Positions 1-9,175 of a DNA stretch of 64,000 nt are shown here, one piece after another. The notes under the pieces are model-generated. The model ran no database searches, was not told the origin of the DNA, and saw only the letters and a program-made list of their open reading frames with translations. The stretch's first letter is position 1. Every line of letters begins with the position of its first letter. A program made the translations under genes and the position numbers. The DNA comes from Candidatus Mediterraneibacter guildfordensis. Its GTDB lineage: Bacteria; Bacillota; Clostridia; Lachnospirales; Lachnospiraceae. The stretch covers positions 1-64,000 of the forward strand of contig DXIS01000040.1 in NCBI GenBank assembly GCA_019112735.1, written 5' to 3'.

Positions 1-7
1 TTTTCTG

Positions 8-336
8 TTTTCCGGACGGGTGATTCAAAAGTATCGGGCAGTCGATTTTGCGATGGGGAGATGATTCTGCACGGCAAAGATGTGGGCAGGTGAATCTGAG
101 AGAATTATAGAAAAAAATCAGGCCACAAAAAGTCGGCGTTAAAAGAGGAATTGGAGTTGTCTGAGCCTGAAAGGCGAGTTCTCCAATTCCTCTTTTTGTA
201 TTTAGCCGGCTTTTCGTGGCCTTAGATTTTTCATAATTCTCGAGCTGAACCTGAACACATCTTTTGCTGTGTCAGAATCTGTTCACTATTCTCTGAATAC
301 TACTAAGCACATTTGTTGATCACGCTGTCCGGAAAA
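8..336. repeat. Giant-hairpin repeat element A, copy 1
   Basis: Non-coding element of about 330 bp bounded by inverted ends TTTTCCGGAC (8-17) and GTCCGGAAAA (327-336). It folds on itself over most of its length: GGCCAC (121-126) pairs with GTGGCC (216-221), and the tip is a perfect 16-bp stem, AAAAGAGGAATTGGAG (141-156) with its complement at 181-196, enclosing a 24-nt loop with TGTCTGAGC and GGCGAGTT. A second, inverted copy lies at 36566-36891. The element starts 7 bp beyond the malQ stop codon, so it forms the malQ 3' untranslated region. No ORF inside resembles a protein. It could be a MITE, a processed RNA or a very large terminator. Confidence 0.8.
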
Positions 337-343
337 TAGGAAG

Positions 344-1831
344 TTATCTTCCGTAAAGCCGCGTCACTCTTGCGATCTCTTTTACCGTATCTTTATCAAA
401 CTGACCTTTCTTCATTCTCCACCCCCAGTTTCCGCCGAGTGTGGACGGCGTGTTGATCCGGGCCTCGCTTCCGAGATTCAGGTAATCCTGCATCGGAATA
501 ATACACAGATCAGCCACACTGCCCATGGCCATGGCGATGAAGTCTTTTGTCAGCGTGTCCTCATCCAGTCTTTCTTTGCACATATATTCTTTGGAGAAAT
601 CTCTTGCAGCTTTTCCGACTTCGTGATACCAGCCCCTTGTCGTATCATTATCATGGGTTCCGGTATAGACCACGCAGTTTGTCGGATAAGTATGCGGCAG
701 GTAGTTGGACGACTCGCGGGCATCGAATGCAAACTGGAGCACTTTCATACCCGGGAAGCCGCTGTCTTTCAGAAGCTGGAGCACGCTCGGCGTGAGAAAG
801 CCGAGGTCTTCTGCGATAATGGCCGGTCTGCCGAGCTTCGCTTCAATGGCATGGAAGAGGTCCATACCCGGTCCCGGCATCCATTTGCCGTTTTCCGCCG
901 TCTTATCTCCGTAGGGGATCGCATAATATTCGTCAAATCCGCGGAAATGATCGATGCGCACTACATCATAAAGTTTAAAGCAGTATGCAATCCTGCGGAT
1001 CCACCACTCATAACCGGTCCGTTTGTGGTATTCCCAGTCATAGAGCGGATTGCCCCACAGCTGGCCTGTTGCGGAAAATGCATCCGGCGGGCAGCCTGCC
1101 ACTCCGGTCGGTTCATTGTTCTCGTCAAACTGGAACATCTCCGGCGCCGCCCAGGTGTCTGCGCTGTCAAACGCCACGTAGATCGGGATGTCGCCGATGA
1201 TCTGAATGCCTTTTTCATTCACGTATGCATGAAGCTTTTTCCACTGTCTGTCGAATTCATACTGCTGGAATTTATAGAATCCGACCTCTCCGGCCAGTGT
1301 TTCCCTGGCTTCTGCAAGAGCCGAAGCCTCTCTGTTCTTCAGCGGCTGCGGCCACTCGCTCCAGCTGACTCCGCCGTTATCATCCTTGATCGCCATGAAC
1401 AGGCTGTAGTCATCAAGCCAGTATGCCTGTTCTGCGACAAATGTCCTGTAATCCTCACTGTTCTCGCCGCCGTCAGCGCAGAAACGGTCGTAGGCTTTTT
1501 TCAGCACTTTGAATCTGGATCTGTAGATTTTCTCGTAATCGATATCTTCCGACTTTCCGAAGTCGTAACGTCTGCACTCGCTTCTTGTGAGAAGTCCTTC
1601 ACTGATCAGCGTCTCCAGGTCGATGAAATACGGATTCCCCGCATATGTGGAGAACGACTGGTACGGGGAATCCCCGTACCCGGTCGGTCCAAGCGGCAGG
1701 ATCTGCCAGTATCTCTGGCCGGCTTCCTGCAGCTGGTCTGCAAATTCATAAGCTTCCTTTGAAAAACATCCGATCCCGTATTTTGACGGCAGGGAAAACA
1801 CCGGTAATAAAACTCCGCCTGCTCTTTCCAT
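344..1831 (-). CDS. malQ: 4-alpha-glucanotransferase (amylomaltase)
   Basis: Cytoplasmic GH77 enzyme that transfers glucan segments between maltodextrins and releases glucose, making longer chains for the phosphorylase encoded just upstream. At 495 residues it has the normal length for the family. The nucleophile motif RIDHFRGF carries Asp294, the acid/base motif AEDLG carries Glu341, and the THDNDT motif lies near 392-397. It sits 3 bp downstream of glgP on the same strand, so the two are almost certainly co-transcribed as a maltodextrin operon. Its stop codon is followed within 8 bp by repeat element A. Confidence 0.95.
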   Translation of the reverse strand: MERAGGVLLPVFSLPSKYGIGCFSKEAYEFADQLQEAGQRYWQILPLGPTGYGDSPYQSFSTYAGNPYFIDLETLISEGLLTRSECRRYDFGKSEDIDYEKIYRSRFKVLKKAYDRFCADGGENSEDYRTFVAEQAYWLDDYSLFMAIKDDNGGVSWSEWPQPLKNREASALAEARETLAGEVGFYKFQQYEFDRQWKKLHAYVNEKGIQIIGDIPIYVAFDSADTWAAPEMFQFDENNEPTGVAGCPPDAFSATGQLWGNPLYDWEYHKRTGYEWWIRRIAYCFKLYDVVRIDHFRGFDEYYAIPYGDKTAENGKWMPGPGMDLFHAIEAKLGRPAIIAEDLGFLTPSVLQLLKDSGFPGMKVLQFAFDARESSNYLPHTYPTNCVVYTGTHDNDTTRGWYHEVGKAARDFSKEYMCKERLDEDTLTKDFIAMAMGSVADLCIIPMQDYLNLGSEARINTPSTLGGNWGWRMKKGQFDKDTVKEIARVTRLYGR

Positions 1832-1834
1832 TTT

Positions 1835-4096
1835 TTATTCCTTTCCTAAATGCCAGATGTCTCTGTTGTACTCTTCGATGGTACGGTCTGATGAGAAGAA
1901 TCCTGCTTTTGCGATATTTACCAGTGCCATCTGCGCCCATTTTCTGCGGTCCGCGTATGCGGCCAGCGCTTTTTCTTTTGTCTCTTTGTATGAGTCAAAA
2001 TCAAGAAGCGTCATGAACCAGTCTTTATTGATCAGTTCGTTTTTCAGACGGGTCAGGTTCTCTTCAGAGCCGATTTCCAGCATTTTATCACTGGTGATAA
2101 AGTCTACGGCCGCTTTGATTGCCTCGTTGTTCTCGTAGTAATCTTTTGATACATAGTCGGCTTTCGCATAATGCTCGATGACCTCGTCGCTGGATGCGCC
2201 GAATACGAAAATATTATCGTCGCCCACTTCCTCATGGATCTCTACATTCGCACCGTCCTCGGTTCCAAGCGTCACCGCGCCGTTGAGCATGAACTTCATG
2301 TTTCCGGTTCCGCTGGCCTCTTTGGAGGCAAGGGAGATCTGCTCGGAAATATCGCATGCCGGGATCAGCTTCCCTGCTTTTGTCACATTGTAGTTTTCTA
2401 CCATGACAACGCGGAGATATTTATTAACCTCCGGATCCCTGTTGATGATCTCCTGCAGGCAGAGAATCAGATGGATGATGTCCTTTGCGATCACATATGC
2501 CGGAGCCGCCTTCGCGCCGAAGATGGCCGTTACCGGAGCCGCCGGGATCTTGCCGGCCTTGATCTCCAGATATCTGTCGATAATGTACAGCGCATTGAGC
2601 TGCTGGCGTTTGTACTCGTGGAGACGTTTTACCTGGATGTCAAAGATCGTATCCGGGCTGATCTCCAGTCCCTGTGTCTCACGCAGGTAAGCGCAGAGAT
2701 CTTCTTTATTCTGGTGCTTGATCTCAAGCAGCCTGTTCAGGATCTGGTCGTCATCTTTATATGCAAGAAGCTTCTCAAGCTCTGTTGCATCCTTTTTGTA
2801 GCCTTCGCCGATGGTCTCGTCAAGCAGCGCGGCCAGACGCGGATTGCAGTGGAGCAGCCAGCGACGGAAGGTAATGCCGTTTGTCTTGTTGTTGAATTTC
2901 TCCGGATAGATCCGGTAGAAATTGTTCAGCTCAGAGTTCTTAAGGATCTCTGTGTGCAGCGCGGCAACGCCGTTTACGCTGAATCCGTAGTGGATGTCAA
3001 TGTGGGCCATGTGCACCGTTTCATTGCGGTCGATGATGGCCACGCTCTCATCCTCATATTTTCTTCTCACTTTATCATCCAGCACCTCGATGATCGGCAT
3101 GAGCTGCGGAACGACTTTCTTCAGATAGTACACCGGCCATTTCTCCAGCGCCTCGGCGAGGATCGTATGGTTCGTGTACGCGCATGTCCTGGAGACAACA
3201 TCGATGGCGTCGTCCATTTCCAGACCGCGCTCCATCAGCAGACGGATCATTTCCGGGATCACCATGGTCGGGTGGGTGTCATTGATCTGGATCACCGCGT
3301 AGTCCGGCAGATCGTAGAGATTGCTTCCCTTCGCCACGCACTCGTCAAGGATCATCTGTGCACCGCTGCTGACCATGAAATACTGCTGGTAGATACGCAG
3401 CAGTCTGCCCTGCTCGTCGCTGTCGTCCGGATAGAGGAACAGCGTTAGGTTCTTCTCAATATCTTCTTTATTAAAATCAATTCCGTCCTCAACGATGGAT
3501 TCATCAACTGAATCAATGTCAAAGAGATGGAGTTTGTTTGTCTGATTGTTGTATCCTGTCACCTCGATGTCATACATTCTTGCATTGACATTCAATCCTC
3601 TGAACTGAACCGGATAAACCGTGTCTGTTTTCTTCAGCCATGATTTCTCTTCGATCCACGGGTTCGGGGTCTCTTTCTGAAGATGATCCTTAAACTCCTG
3701 TTTGAAGAGTCCCAGATGGTAGTTCAGGCCGATACCGTCTCCGGCAAGCCCCAGGGTTGCGATCGAATCAAGGAAACATGCAGCCAGACGTCCGAGTCCG
3801 CCGTTTCCGAGGGACGGCTCCGGCTCGACCTCTTCGATCTCACAGATGTCTTTGCCGTTCTTCTCGAGCATCTCCTTCACTTCCTGATAGATGCCGAGAT
3901 TGATCATGTTGTTGGAGAGCAGTTTTCCGATCAGGAACTCTGCCGAAATGTAATAGAGCTTCTTCTTGCTGTCCTTGTGTTCTTTGCCTGCTGCCATTTC
4001 CTGTACGAGGGAAAGCAGGCTGTCATAGATCTCTCTGTCGGATGCCTGTGCAACCGGTTTGCCGAGATATGCCTCTACTTTTTCCTGAATGTTCAT
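1835..4096 (-). CDS. glgP: Glycogen/maltodextrin phosphorylase
   Basis: GT35 phosphorylase that releases glucose-1-phosphate from the non-reducing ends of glycogen or maltodextrin with inorganic phosphate. The PLP-lysine motif [10 protein letters not shown] places the cofactor lysine at Lys601. The [15 protein letters not shown] motif near residue 97 and the RLHEYKRQ motif near 491 are family hallmarks. At 753 residues it is slightly shorter than the E. coli enzymes, as is usual for clostridial forms. It is the first gene of the pair with malQ. A candidate operator at 4186-4202 and a divergent AraC gene suggest sugar-responsive control. Whether it prefers glycogen or maltodextrin cannot be told from the sequence. 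Confidence 0.95.
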   Translation of the reverse strand: MNIQEKVEAYLGKPVAQASDREIYDSLLSLVQEMAAGKEHKDSKKKLYYISAEFLIGKLLSNNMINLGIYQEVKEMLEKNGKDICEIEEVEPEPSLGNGGLGRLAACFLDSIATLGLAGDGIGLNYHLGLFKQEFKDHLQKETPNPWIEEKSWLKKTDTVYPVQFRGLNVNARMYDIEVTGYNNQTNKLHLFDIDSVDESIVEDGIDFNKEDIEKNLTLFLYPDDSDEQGRLLRIYQQYFMVSSGAQMILDECVAKGSNLYDLPDYAVIQINDTHPTMVIPEMIRLLMERGLEMDDAIDVVSRTCAYTNHTILAEALEKWPVYYLKKVVPQLMPIIEVLDDKVRRKYEDESVAIIDRNETVHMAHIDIHYGFSVNGVAALHTEILKNSELNNFYRIYPEKFNNKTNGITFRRWLLHCNPRLAALLDETIGEGYKKDATELEKLLAYKDDDQILNRLLEIKHQNKEDLCAYLRETQGLEISPDTIFDIQVKRLHEYKRQQLNALYIIDRYLEIKAGKIPAAPVTAIFGAKAAPAYVIAKDIIHLILCLQEIINRDPEVNKYLRVVMVENYNVTKAGKLIPACDISEQISLASKEASGTGNMKFMLNGAVTLGTEDGANVEIHEEVGDDNIFVFGASSDEVIEHYAKADYVSKDYYENNEAIKAAVDFITSDKMLEIGSEENLTRLKNELINKDWFMTLLDFDSYKETKEKALAAYADRRKWAQMALVNIAKAGFFSSDRTIEEYNRDIWHLGKE

Positions 4097-4185
4097 GGTA
4101 GTAGTTCTCCTTTCAAAAAGAATCCATACTGTAAGCTTTGATTCGGATTATAGTACAGTTTCTGTGATAATTCTTGCAATATACT

Positions 4186-4202
4186 TTCCACTTATTGTAC
4201 AA
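4186..4202 (-). promoter_or_regulatory. Candidate AraC operator, site 1
   Basis: Read on the minus strand, the site is TTGTACAATAAGTGGAA. A site matching at 14 of 17 positions, TTGCACAATTATTGGAA, occurs at 24627-24643. Each lies in the intergenic region between an AraC-family gene and a divergent alpha-glucan gene (glgP here, a GH13 glucosidase there). It is about 90 bp upstream of the glgP start. That it is an operator is inference from this parallel placement. Confidence 0.45.
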
Positions 4203-4214
4203 TACTATCATCCC

Positions 4215-4369
4215 AGTTCAGCCATATGACGGCAGCCGGCGGATTTATGCTTGCATAAGGATCCGACGGCTGACAGTCAGATGAGCTGAGCGCCTGCTTA
4301 TGAGCAAAGATGCGGCGTAAGCCGCGGTTAGCACGTCAGTGCGACTTTGCGAATGGCGCGAGCTGAACT
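4215..4369 (+). other. Multi-branched structured intergenic element
   Basis: An outer stem AGTTCAGC (4215-4222) with GCTGAACT (4362-4369) encloses two complex arms. Arm one is a long hairpin around 4232-4272, with GCCGGCGGAT pairing imperfectly to ATCCGACGGC and tipped by TTATGC/GCATAA. Arm two is closed by GCGCC (4290-4294) and GGCGC (4355-4359), then GCAAAG/CTTTGC, and holds hairpins GCGGC-gtaa-GCCGC and GCAC-gtca-GTGC. It ends about 15 nt before the araC start and just before its Shine-Dalgarno AGAGG, so it would lie in the araC leader if transcription starts upstream. It matches no riboswitch class I recognise. It may be a cis-regulatory RNA or a palindromic DNA repeat. Confidence 0.55.
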
Positions 4370-4384
4370 TTAAAGAGGCATCCC

Positions 4385-5281
4385 ATGAATCTCAGTGAAT
4401 ACCAGAACTACCATGAAACTAAACCGCATACGACCGCAGATTTTCCATACAATACCTATCTGTGCTCCATCCCCCGGGACTTTCCGTCCGTGCCTCTGCA
4501 CTGGCACGCGGAACTGGAGATGATCGTGATCAAGAAGGGGCGGGGCATCGTATCCGCCGACCTGGAGAAACGCCCGGTCACATCCGGAGACATCATCCTC
4601 ATCCGTCCGGGGCAGCTCCACTCGATCGAACAGGATCAGGATTATATAATGGAATACGAAAATATCATTCTGAAGCCGGAACTGCTCATTTCCGGCAAAA
4701 ATGACCTCTGCGCCGTGCGGTGGATCTTTCCTTTTATGAACGGCGAGATCCAGTCGGAAACATTCCTGACGCCGGAGCTTCCGTATTATAAGGATGTCTC
4801 CGGCTGCATCCGCCAGATCGACCTGCTGTGCAGCGCACAGACCGAAGGGTATCAGCTGGCGGTTAAAGGACTGCTCTTTCAGTTTTTCTTCCTGCTTGTC
4901 TCCAACCGGCAGAAAAAAGAGACCGCATCCGCATCGCAGATGAAGTCTCTGGAAAAAATGAAAACCATCTTAAAATATGTTGAAGACCACTATGCCGAAC
5001 ACATTACCATTGAAGATATGGCAGAACTTACCTGCTACAGCAAGTCTCATTTCATGAAATTCTTTAAACAGAACATCGGGACCGGATTTATCGACTACCT
5101 CAATGACTACCGGCTCACCATGGCAGACCGGCTGCTGAAGACGTCAGACAGCCCAGTGCTGGAGATTGCGGCACAGTGCGGGTTTGACAATCTCTCCTAC
5201 TTTAACCGGATCTTCAAGAGGAAATACGGGGTATCACCCGGGAAAATGCGCCGTCACTTCCCGAATCCGCAGTTCGGATAG
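4385..5281 (+). CDS. AraC family regulator (cupin plus HTH)
   Basis: 298-residue transcription regulator. The N-terminal cupin-like sensor domain contains PLHWHAELEMIVIKKG (about 38-53), and the C-terminal double helix-turn-helix contains CYSKSHFMKFFK and CGFDNLSYFNRIFKRKYG. It is divergent from glgP-malQ and clearly paralogous to the regulator at 24697-25674, which is likewise divergent from an alpha-glucan gene. A role as sugar-responsive activator of the neighbouring operon is therefore likely; the effector is unknown. AGAGG six bases before the ATG supports the start. Its 3' end overlaps the convergent MoeA-like gene by 28 bp. Confidence 0.88.
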   Translation: MNLSEYQNYHETKPHTTADFPYNTYLCSIPRDFPSVPLHWHAELEMIVIKKGRGIVSADLEKRPVTSGDIILIRPGQLHSIEQDQDYIMEYENIILKPELLISGKNDLCAVRWIFPFMNGEIQSETFLTPELPYYKDVSGCIRQIDLLCSAQTEGYQLAVKGLLFQFFFLLVSNRQKKETASASQMKSLEKMKTILKYVEDHYAEHITIEDMAELTCYSKSHFMKFFKQNIGTGFIDYLNDYRLTMADRLLKTSDSPVLEIAAQCGFDNLSYFNRIFKRKYGVSPGKMRRHFPNPQFG

Positions 5282-6285
5282 GTGCATACTTCGCAGTTCA
5301 GGCACAGCCCGCCCTCTCCGAGCATGTAAAAGTCTTCCGCACACAAATGCTCTCCTGCCGCGATGCGCGGGAGCGCCAGATCGAAGATGGTGCGTCTTGC
5401 ATACATGACGCAGCCGGGCAGTCCCAGGATCGGGATCTCCCCGCCGTCCTCTTTCTTTTTATAAGCCAGCATGAACATCGCGCCCGGCAGCACCGGCGCG
5501 CCGTAGGTGATCACTTCATCCGATGCATTTCTGATGGCGAGAGGGGTCCGGTCGTCCGGATCCACACTCATGCCGCCCGTGCAGACGACCATGTCCGCGC
5601 CCCGGCTGATCCATTCACGGATCGCCTCTGTCGTCATTTCCGCCTTATCGTCGCTGAGCGTATTGCCCAGTACTTCAATCCCCTGTTCTTCCAGCTTTGC
5701 TTTCACCACAGGCGTAAATTTATCCTCGATCCGGCCGCGGTACACCTCGCTTCCCGTGGTCACGATCCCGGCTTTCATTTTCCGGAAGGGCAGGATCCGA
5801 AAAACGGGTTCTGTGCCGCAGATTTCTTTTACCCGGTTCATCTTCTCCTCTTCGATCACCAGCGGCACCACGCGCATGCCTGCGATCCTGTCGCCTCTTT
5901 TCACCGGGAAGTCCCCGTGGCGGGAGGCCAGCACCATCTGCCCCAGGGCATTCACCGCATTCAGCTTCTCCCGGTCGATCTTCAGGAGTCCGTCAACTTC
6001 TGCCGTCAGTTCGATCTTTCCCTCTTTCGGTTCGGAAGCTTTCATGTGGCTGCCCTGGCACACCTGCCGCAGGATCTCAGCCGCGTCATTTTCATGGAGC
6101 ATGCCTTCCTGCTTCTCCCATACATAGAGATGTTCTTTTCCCACGGAAAGCAGCACCGGGATGTCTGCTTCCGTCACCACGTGGCCCTTGCGGAAGACCG
6201 CGTCTTTCACCACGCCCGGTATGATCTGTGTGATATCGTGGCAGAGGACGCTTCCGACCGCGTCCTCGGTTCTGATAAGTTTCAT
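5254..6285 (-). CDS. MoeA-like molybdopterin-binding protein
   Basis: 343-residue protein with a MoCF-biosynthesis domain: KAGIVTTGSEVYRGRIED (near 170-187), then DMVVCTGGMSVDPDDRTP, and LPGAMFMLAY. These match the molybdopterin-binding fold of MoeA and MogA. The start is set by an ATGA overlap with the nadE stop codon, giving translational coupling; longer upstream reading only covers the nadE tail. The C terminus is unusual, with a cysteine cluster (Cys328, 331, 334, 339, with Cys315 nearby) that could bind a metal. No other molybdenum-cofactor gene lies in the window, so its pathway is open. It may handle molybdopterin for a hydroxylase encoded elsewhere. Confidence 0.82.
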   Translation of the reverse strand: MKLIRTEDAVGSVLCHDITQIIPGVVKDAVFRKGHVVTEADIPVLLSVGKEHLYVWEKQEGMLHENDAAEILRQVCQGSHMKASEPKEGKIELTAEVDGLLKIDREKLNAVNALGQMVLASRHGDFPVKRGDRIAGMRVVPLVIEEEKMNRVKEICGTEPVFRILPFRKMKAGIVTTGSEVYRGRIEDKFTPVVKAKLEEQGIEVLGNTLSDDKAEMTTEAIREWISRGADMVVCTGGMSVDPDDRTPLAIRNASDEVITYGAPVLPGAMFMLAYKKKEDGGEIPILGLPGCVMYARRTIFDLALPRIAAGEHLCAEDFYMLGEGGLCLNCEVCTYPNCGFGK

Positions 6286-8195
6286 CCGATCTCCTCCAGT
6301 TCTTTCATCCACACGGCTGCGCAGGCATCGCTGGGCATCCGCCAGTCGCCTCTCGGGGACAGCGCCACCGTACCGATCTTCGGGCCGTCCGGCAGACAGG
6401 AGCGCTTGAACTGCTGGGAAAAGAATCTCCGGCAGAAGGTCTTCAGCCATTTCAGGATCGTCTCCCGGTCATACTCGCCGTCAAATGTCCGCTCCGCCAG
6501 GCGGAAGATCTTGGCCGGCTCGTATCCGAACCGGAGCATATAGTAGAGGAAGAAATCATGAAGCTCATAGGGCCCCACCAGGTCTTCCGTCTTCTGGGCG
6601 ATATCCCCGTCCTTTGGCGGGAGCAGTTCCGGACTCACCGGCGTATCAAGCACGTCATAGAGGACCGCCTTCAGTTTCTCATCCGCCGCATCGTCCGCGG
6701 CATATTTTACCAGATGGCGCACCAGCGTCTTCGGCACGGACGCATTGACGCCGTACATGGACATATGGTCGCCGTTATAGGTTGCCCAGCCAAGCGCCAG
6801 CTCCGACATATCGCCGGTGCCGATGACCATGCCGCCCGTGCGGTTGGCGATGTCCATAAGCACCTGGGTGCGCTCCCTGGCCTGAGAATTTTCATACGTC
6901 ACATCATGGTTTTCCGGATCCTGTCCGATATCCCGGAAATGAATGTTTACCGCCTCGGCGATGGGCACTTCGATAAGCGTCGCCCCGGTCTTCCTCGCCA
7001 TATCGCAGGCATTATTGTAGGTGCGGTCCGTCGTCCCGAAGCAGGGCATGGTCACCGCGATGATATCTTTCTTGTCCCGGCCGAGCATGTCGAACGCCTT
7101 CGCGGTCACCAGCAGTGCCAGGGTAGAATCAAGTCCTCCGGAGATGCCGACTACGGCTGTCTTCGCATGGGTGTGGGCCAGACGTTTCTTCAGGCCCATG
7201 GCCTGGATCGTCAGGATCTCCTCGCAGCGCTCCGCACGGGTCCGCTCATCTTCCGGCACGAAGGGTTTCTTCGGGAAAGTTCTTGTCAGCTCTGTATCCT
7301 CATGGCTGACCGTGAAGGGGATCTGACTCAGCACCCGCCCTGCGGAGGCCTTGAACGTCGTATTTTTCCGGCGCTCACTGACGATCCGCTGGATATCCAG
7401 CTCCGAGTATATGATCTCATTGTGGTAGCGTTTCGCCTGCTTCAGGATCGCGCCATTCTCCGCGATGATATTGTGGCCGCCGAAGACCACATCCGTCGTG
7501 GACTCCCCCTCGCCTGCATTGGCATAGATATACCCCGCGATCAGGCGCGCCGACTGGCCGGCGATCAGTTCCCGCCGGTAGGCATCCTTGCCAATGGTCT
7601 CGTCGCTCGCCGAACAGTTCACGATCACGGTCGCACCCTCAATGGCCGCCTCAATGCTGGGCGGTACCGGAGACCACACGTCCTCGCAGATCTCCGCGGA
7701 CACGATCAGCTCCTCCATCTCTTCATCCTTAAAAAGAAGCTGGGGGCCGAACGGCACCTGATGGCCGTTGAAACGGATATAGCCGGATATGTCCGGTCCC
7801 GGCGTAAACTGGCGCATCTCATAGAACTCCGCATAGTTCGGAAGAAACGTCTTCGTCGTAAAGCCGAGCACCCGTCCGCGGTTCATGGCCGCCGCCACAT
7901 TGTAAAGCTTGCCGCTCACGCACAGCGGCGCGCCCACAAACGCCAGGATGTCCTTATCCGCCGTAAACTCCGCGATCTTCACCAGCGCGTCCTTCGCCGC
8001 CTTCAGGAGTGCGTCCTGCGTAAACAGATCCCCGCACGTATACCCGGTCACGCACAGTTCCGGGAACACGAGGATCTTCGCCTTCTTCTCACACGCCTCG
8101 CTGATCGCCTCACAGATCTTCTCCGTATTGAATTCCACATCCGCAACCCGGATATCCGGCGTAGCCGCCGCAACCTTCACAAACCCGTGTCTCAT
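6282..8195 (-). CDS. nadE: Glutamine-dependent NAD+ synthetase
   Basis: 637-residue two-domain enzyme for the last step of NAD synthesis, amidating nicotinate adenine dinucleotide with ammonia drawn from glutamine. The N-terminal nitrilase-type glutaminase shows FPELCVTGY (Glu), KTFLPNY (Lys) and AEICEDVW (Cys nucleophile). The C-terminal synthetase has the ATP-pyrophosphatase loop GISGGLDSTLAL. The start at 8195 is chosen because GGAGG lies just upstream; an earlier in-frame ATG is itself part of that Shine-Dalgarno. The gene is followed by the MoeA-like gene with an ATGA overlap. A REP-like palindrome separates it from hslO. Confidence 0.95.
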   Translation of the reverse strand: MRHGFVKVAAATPDIRVADVEFNTEKICEAISEACEKKAKILVFPELCVTGYTCGDLFTQDALLKAAKDALVKIAEFTADKDILAFVGAPLCVSGKLYNVAAAMNRGRVLGFTTKTFLPNYAEFYEMRQFTPGPDISGYIRFNGHQVPFGPQLLFKDEEMEELIVSAEICEDVWSPVPPSIEAAIEGATVIVNCSASDETIGKDAYRRELIAGQSARLIAGYIYANAGEGESTTDVVFGGHNIIAENGAILKQAKRYHNEIIYSELDIQRIVSERRKNTTFKASAGRVLSQIPFTVSHEDTELTRTFPKKPFVPEDERTRAERCEEILTIQAMGLKKRLAHTHAKTAVVGISGGLDSTLALLVTAKAFDMLGRDKKDIIAVTMPCFGTTDRTYNNACDMARKTGATLIEVPIAEAVNIHFRDIGQDPENHDVTYENSQARERTQVLMDIANRTGGMVIGTGDMSELALGWATYNGDHMSMYGVNASVPKTLVRHLVKYAADDAADEKLKAVLYDVLDTPVSPELLPPKDGDIAQKTEDLVGPYELHDFFLYYMLRFGYEPAKIFRLAERTFDGEYDRETILKWLKTFCRRFFSQQFKRSCLPDGPKIGTVALSPRGDWRMPSDACAAVWMKELEEIG

Positions 8196-8209
8196 ATTTC
8201 CCTCCATCC

Positions 8210-8261
8210 GGGACGTAGTAAAATTCAATTTTACTACGTCCCTATTCACACTTTTTTCACA
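8210..8261. repeat. REP-like palindrome, copy 1
   Basis: A perfect inverted repeat with arms GGGACGTAGTAAAATT (8210-8225) and AATTTTACTACGTCCC (8227-8242) around one central base, followed by TTCACA-c-TTTTTTCACA. The same 52-bp unit recurs at 40973-41024 with only a few substitutions, including its flank. It lies between hslO and nadE, 9 bp after the hslO stop codon. It may act as a processing or termination hairpin, or be a REP-type mobile element. Confidence 0.8.
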
Positions 8262-8270
8262 TTTTTATCA

Positions 8271-9149
8271 TTATCTTGCGGCCCGTTTCAAAAGTCCCCG
8301 CAATTCTTCTACCGTATAATTGTACGCCGTATTGCAGAAATGGCACTTTACTTCGATGTCTTTTCCGTCGTCGATCATGGCCTGGATCTCTTTTTTCCCC
8401 ACGCTGATGATGGCTTTTTCGATCCGCTCTTTGGAGCAGTTGCAGGTAAATTTCGCAGGCATGGTATCTGTGATCTCAAGATCCAGCCCGTCCAGCACTT
8501 TGGCGAGCATGTCTTCCGGTGTATGGCCGTTATCCAGCATGGAGGTCACGGACTGGATATTTTTGATGTTTTCTTCCAGCCGGTTCAGGACCGCATCCTC
8601 GATAAATGGCATGACCTGCACGATGAACCCGCCCGCGCAGCGGACCGTGTTGTCTCCTTCCATGAGTACGCCAAGCCCCACAGAGGAGGGAACCTGCTCT
8701 GAAGTCGCGAAGTAATAGGTCAGGTCTTCCGCGATCTCCCCGGTCTGCAGGATCGTCTGTCCGGAGTAGGGTTCTTTCAGGCCCATGTCTTTAATCACGG
8801 TCATCACGCCCTGCCCCAGTGCACCGCCCACATCCAGCTTGCCGTTCTTCGGTGGGAGCATGACCTCCGGGTCAAATGCATAGCCTTTCACATTTCCCTG
8901 GCTGTCCGCCGTTACGGTCAGCCCCCGGATCGGACCGGAGCATTTGATCTGGATAGTCAGCATATCGGTCGCATTTTTCATCATACTGCCCATCATCACG
9001 CCGCCGGTCAGCAGTCTTCCCAGGGCCGCCGTCGCCACCGGGCTTGTGCCGTGCCGCTGTCTGGCCTCCTCCACCAGTTCTGTTGTCACCGCCGCAAACG
9101 CGCGGATCTGCGTATTCGCAGCCGCCGCTCTTACAATATAATCACTCAT
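8271..9149 (-). CDS. hslO: Redox-regulated chaperone Hsp33
   Basis: 292-residue cytoplasmic holdase activated by oxidation. The C-terminal zinc switch is intact: CNC at Cys236/Cys238 and CHFC at Cys269/Cys272. The N-terminal domain begins MSDYIVRAAAANTQIRAFAA, typical of the family. Length is normal. It lies between a methyltransferase gene and nadE on the same strand; spacing and the intervening palindrome suggest partly separate expression. Identification is firm. Confidence 0.96.
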   Translation of the reverse strand: MSDYIVRAAAANTQIRAFAAVTTELVEEARQRHGTSPVATAALGRLLTGGVMMGSMMKNATDMLTIQIKCSGPIRGLTVTADSQGNVKGYAFDPEVMLPPKNGKLDVGGALGQGVMTVIKDMGLKEPYSGQTILQTGEIAEDLTYYFATSEQVPSSVGLGVLMEGDNTVRCAGGFIVQVMPFIEDAVLNRLEENIKNIQSVTSMLDNGHTPEDMLAKVLDGLDLEITDTMPAKFTCNCSKERIEKAIISVGKKEIQAMIDDGKDIEVKCHFCNTAYNYTVEELRGLLKRAAR

Positions 9150-9175
9150 TTTCCATTCTCCTGTTCTCTCTATAT

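Noticed and set aside
6558-8702. 714-codon plus-strand open frame
   Set aside because: It is antisense to nadE and hslO, whose family motifs are unambiguous; the frame is a by-product of codon bias on the other strand.
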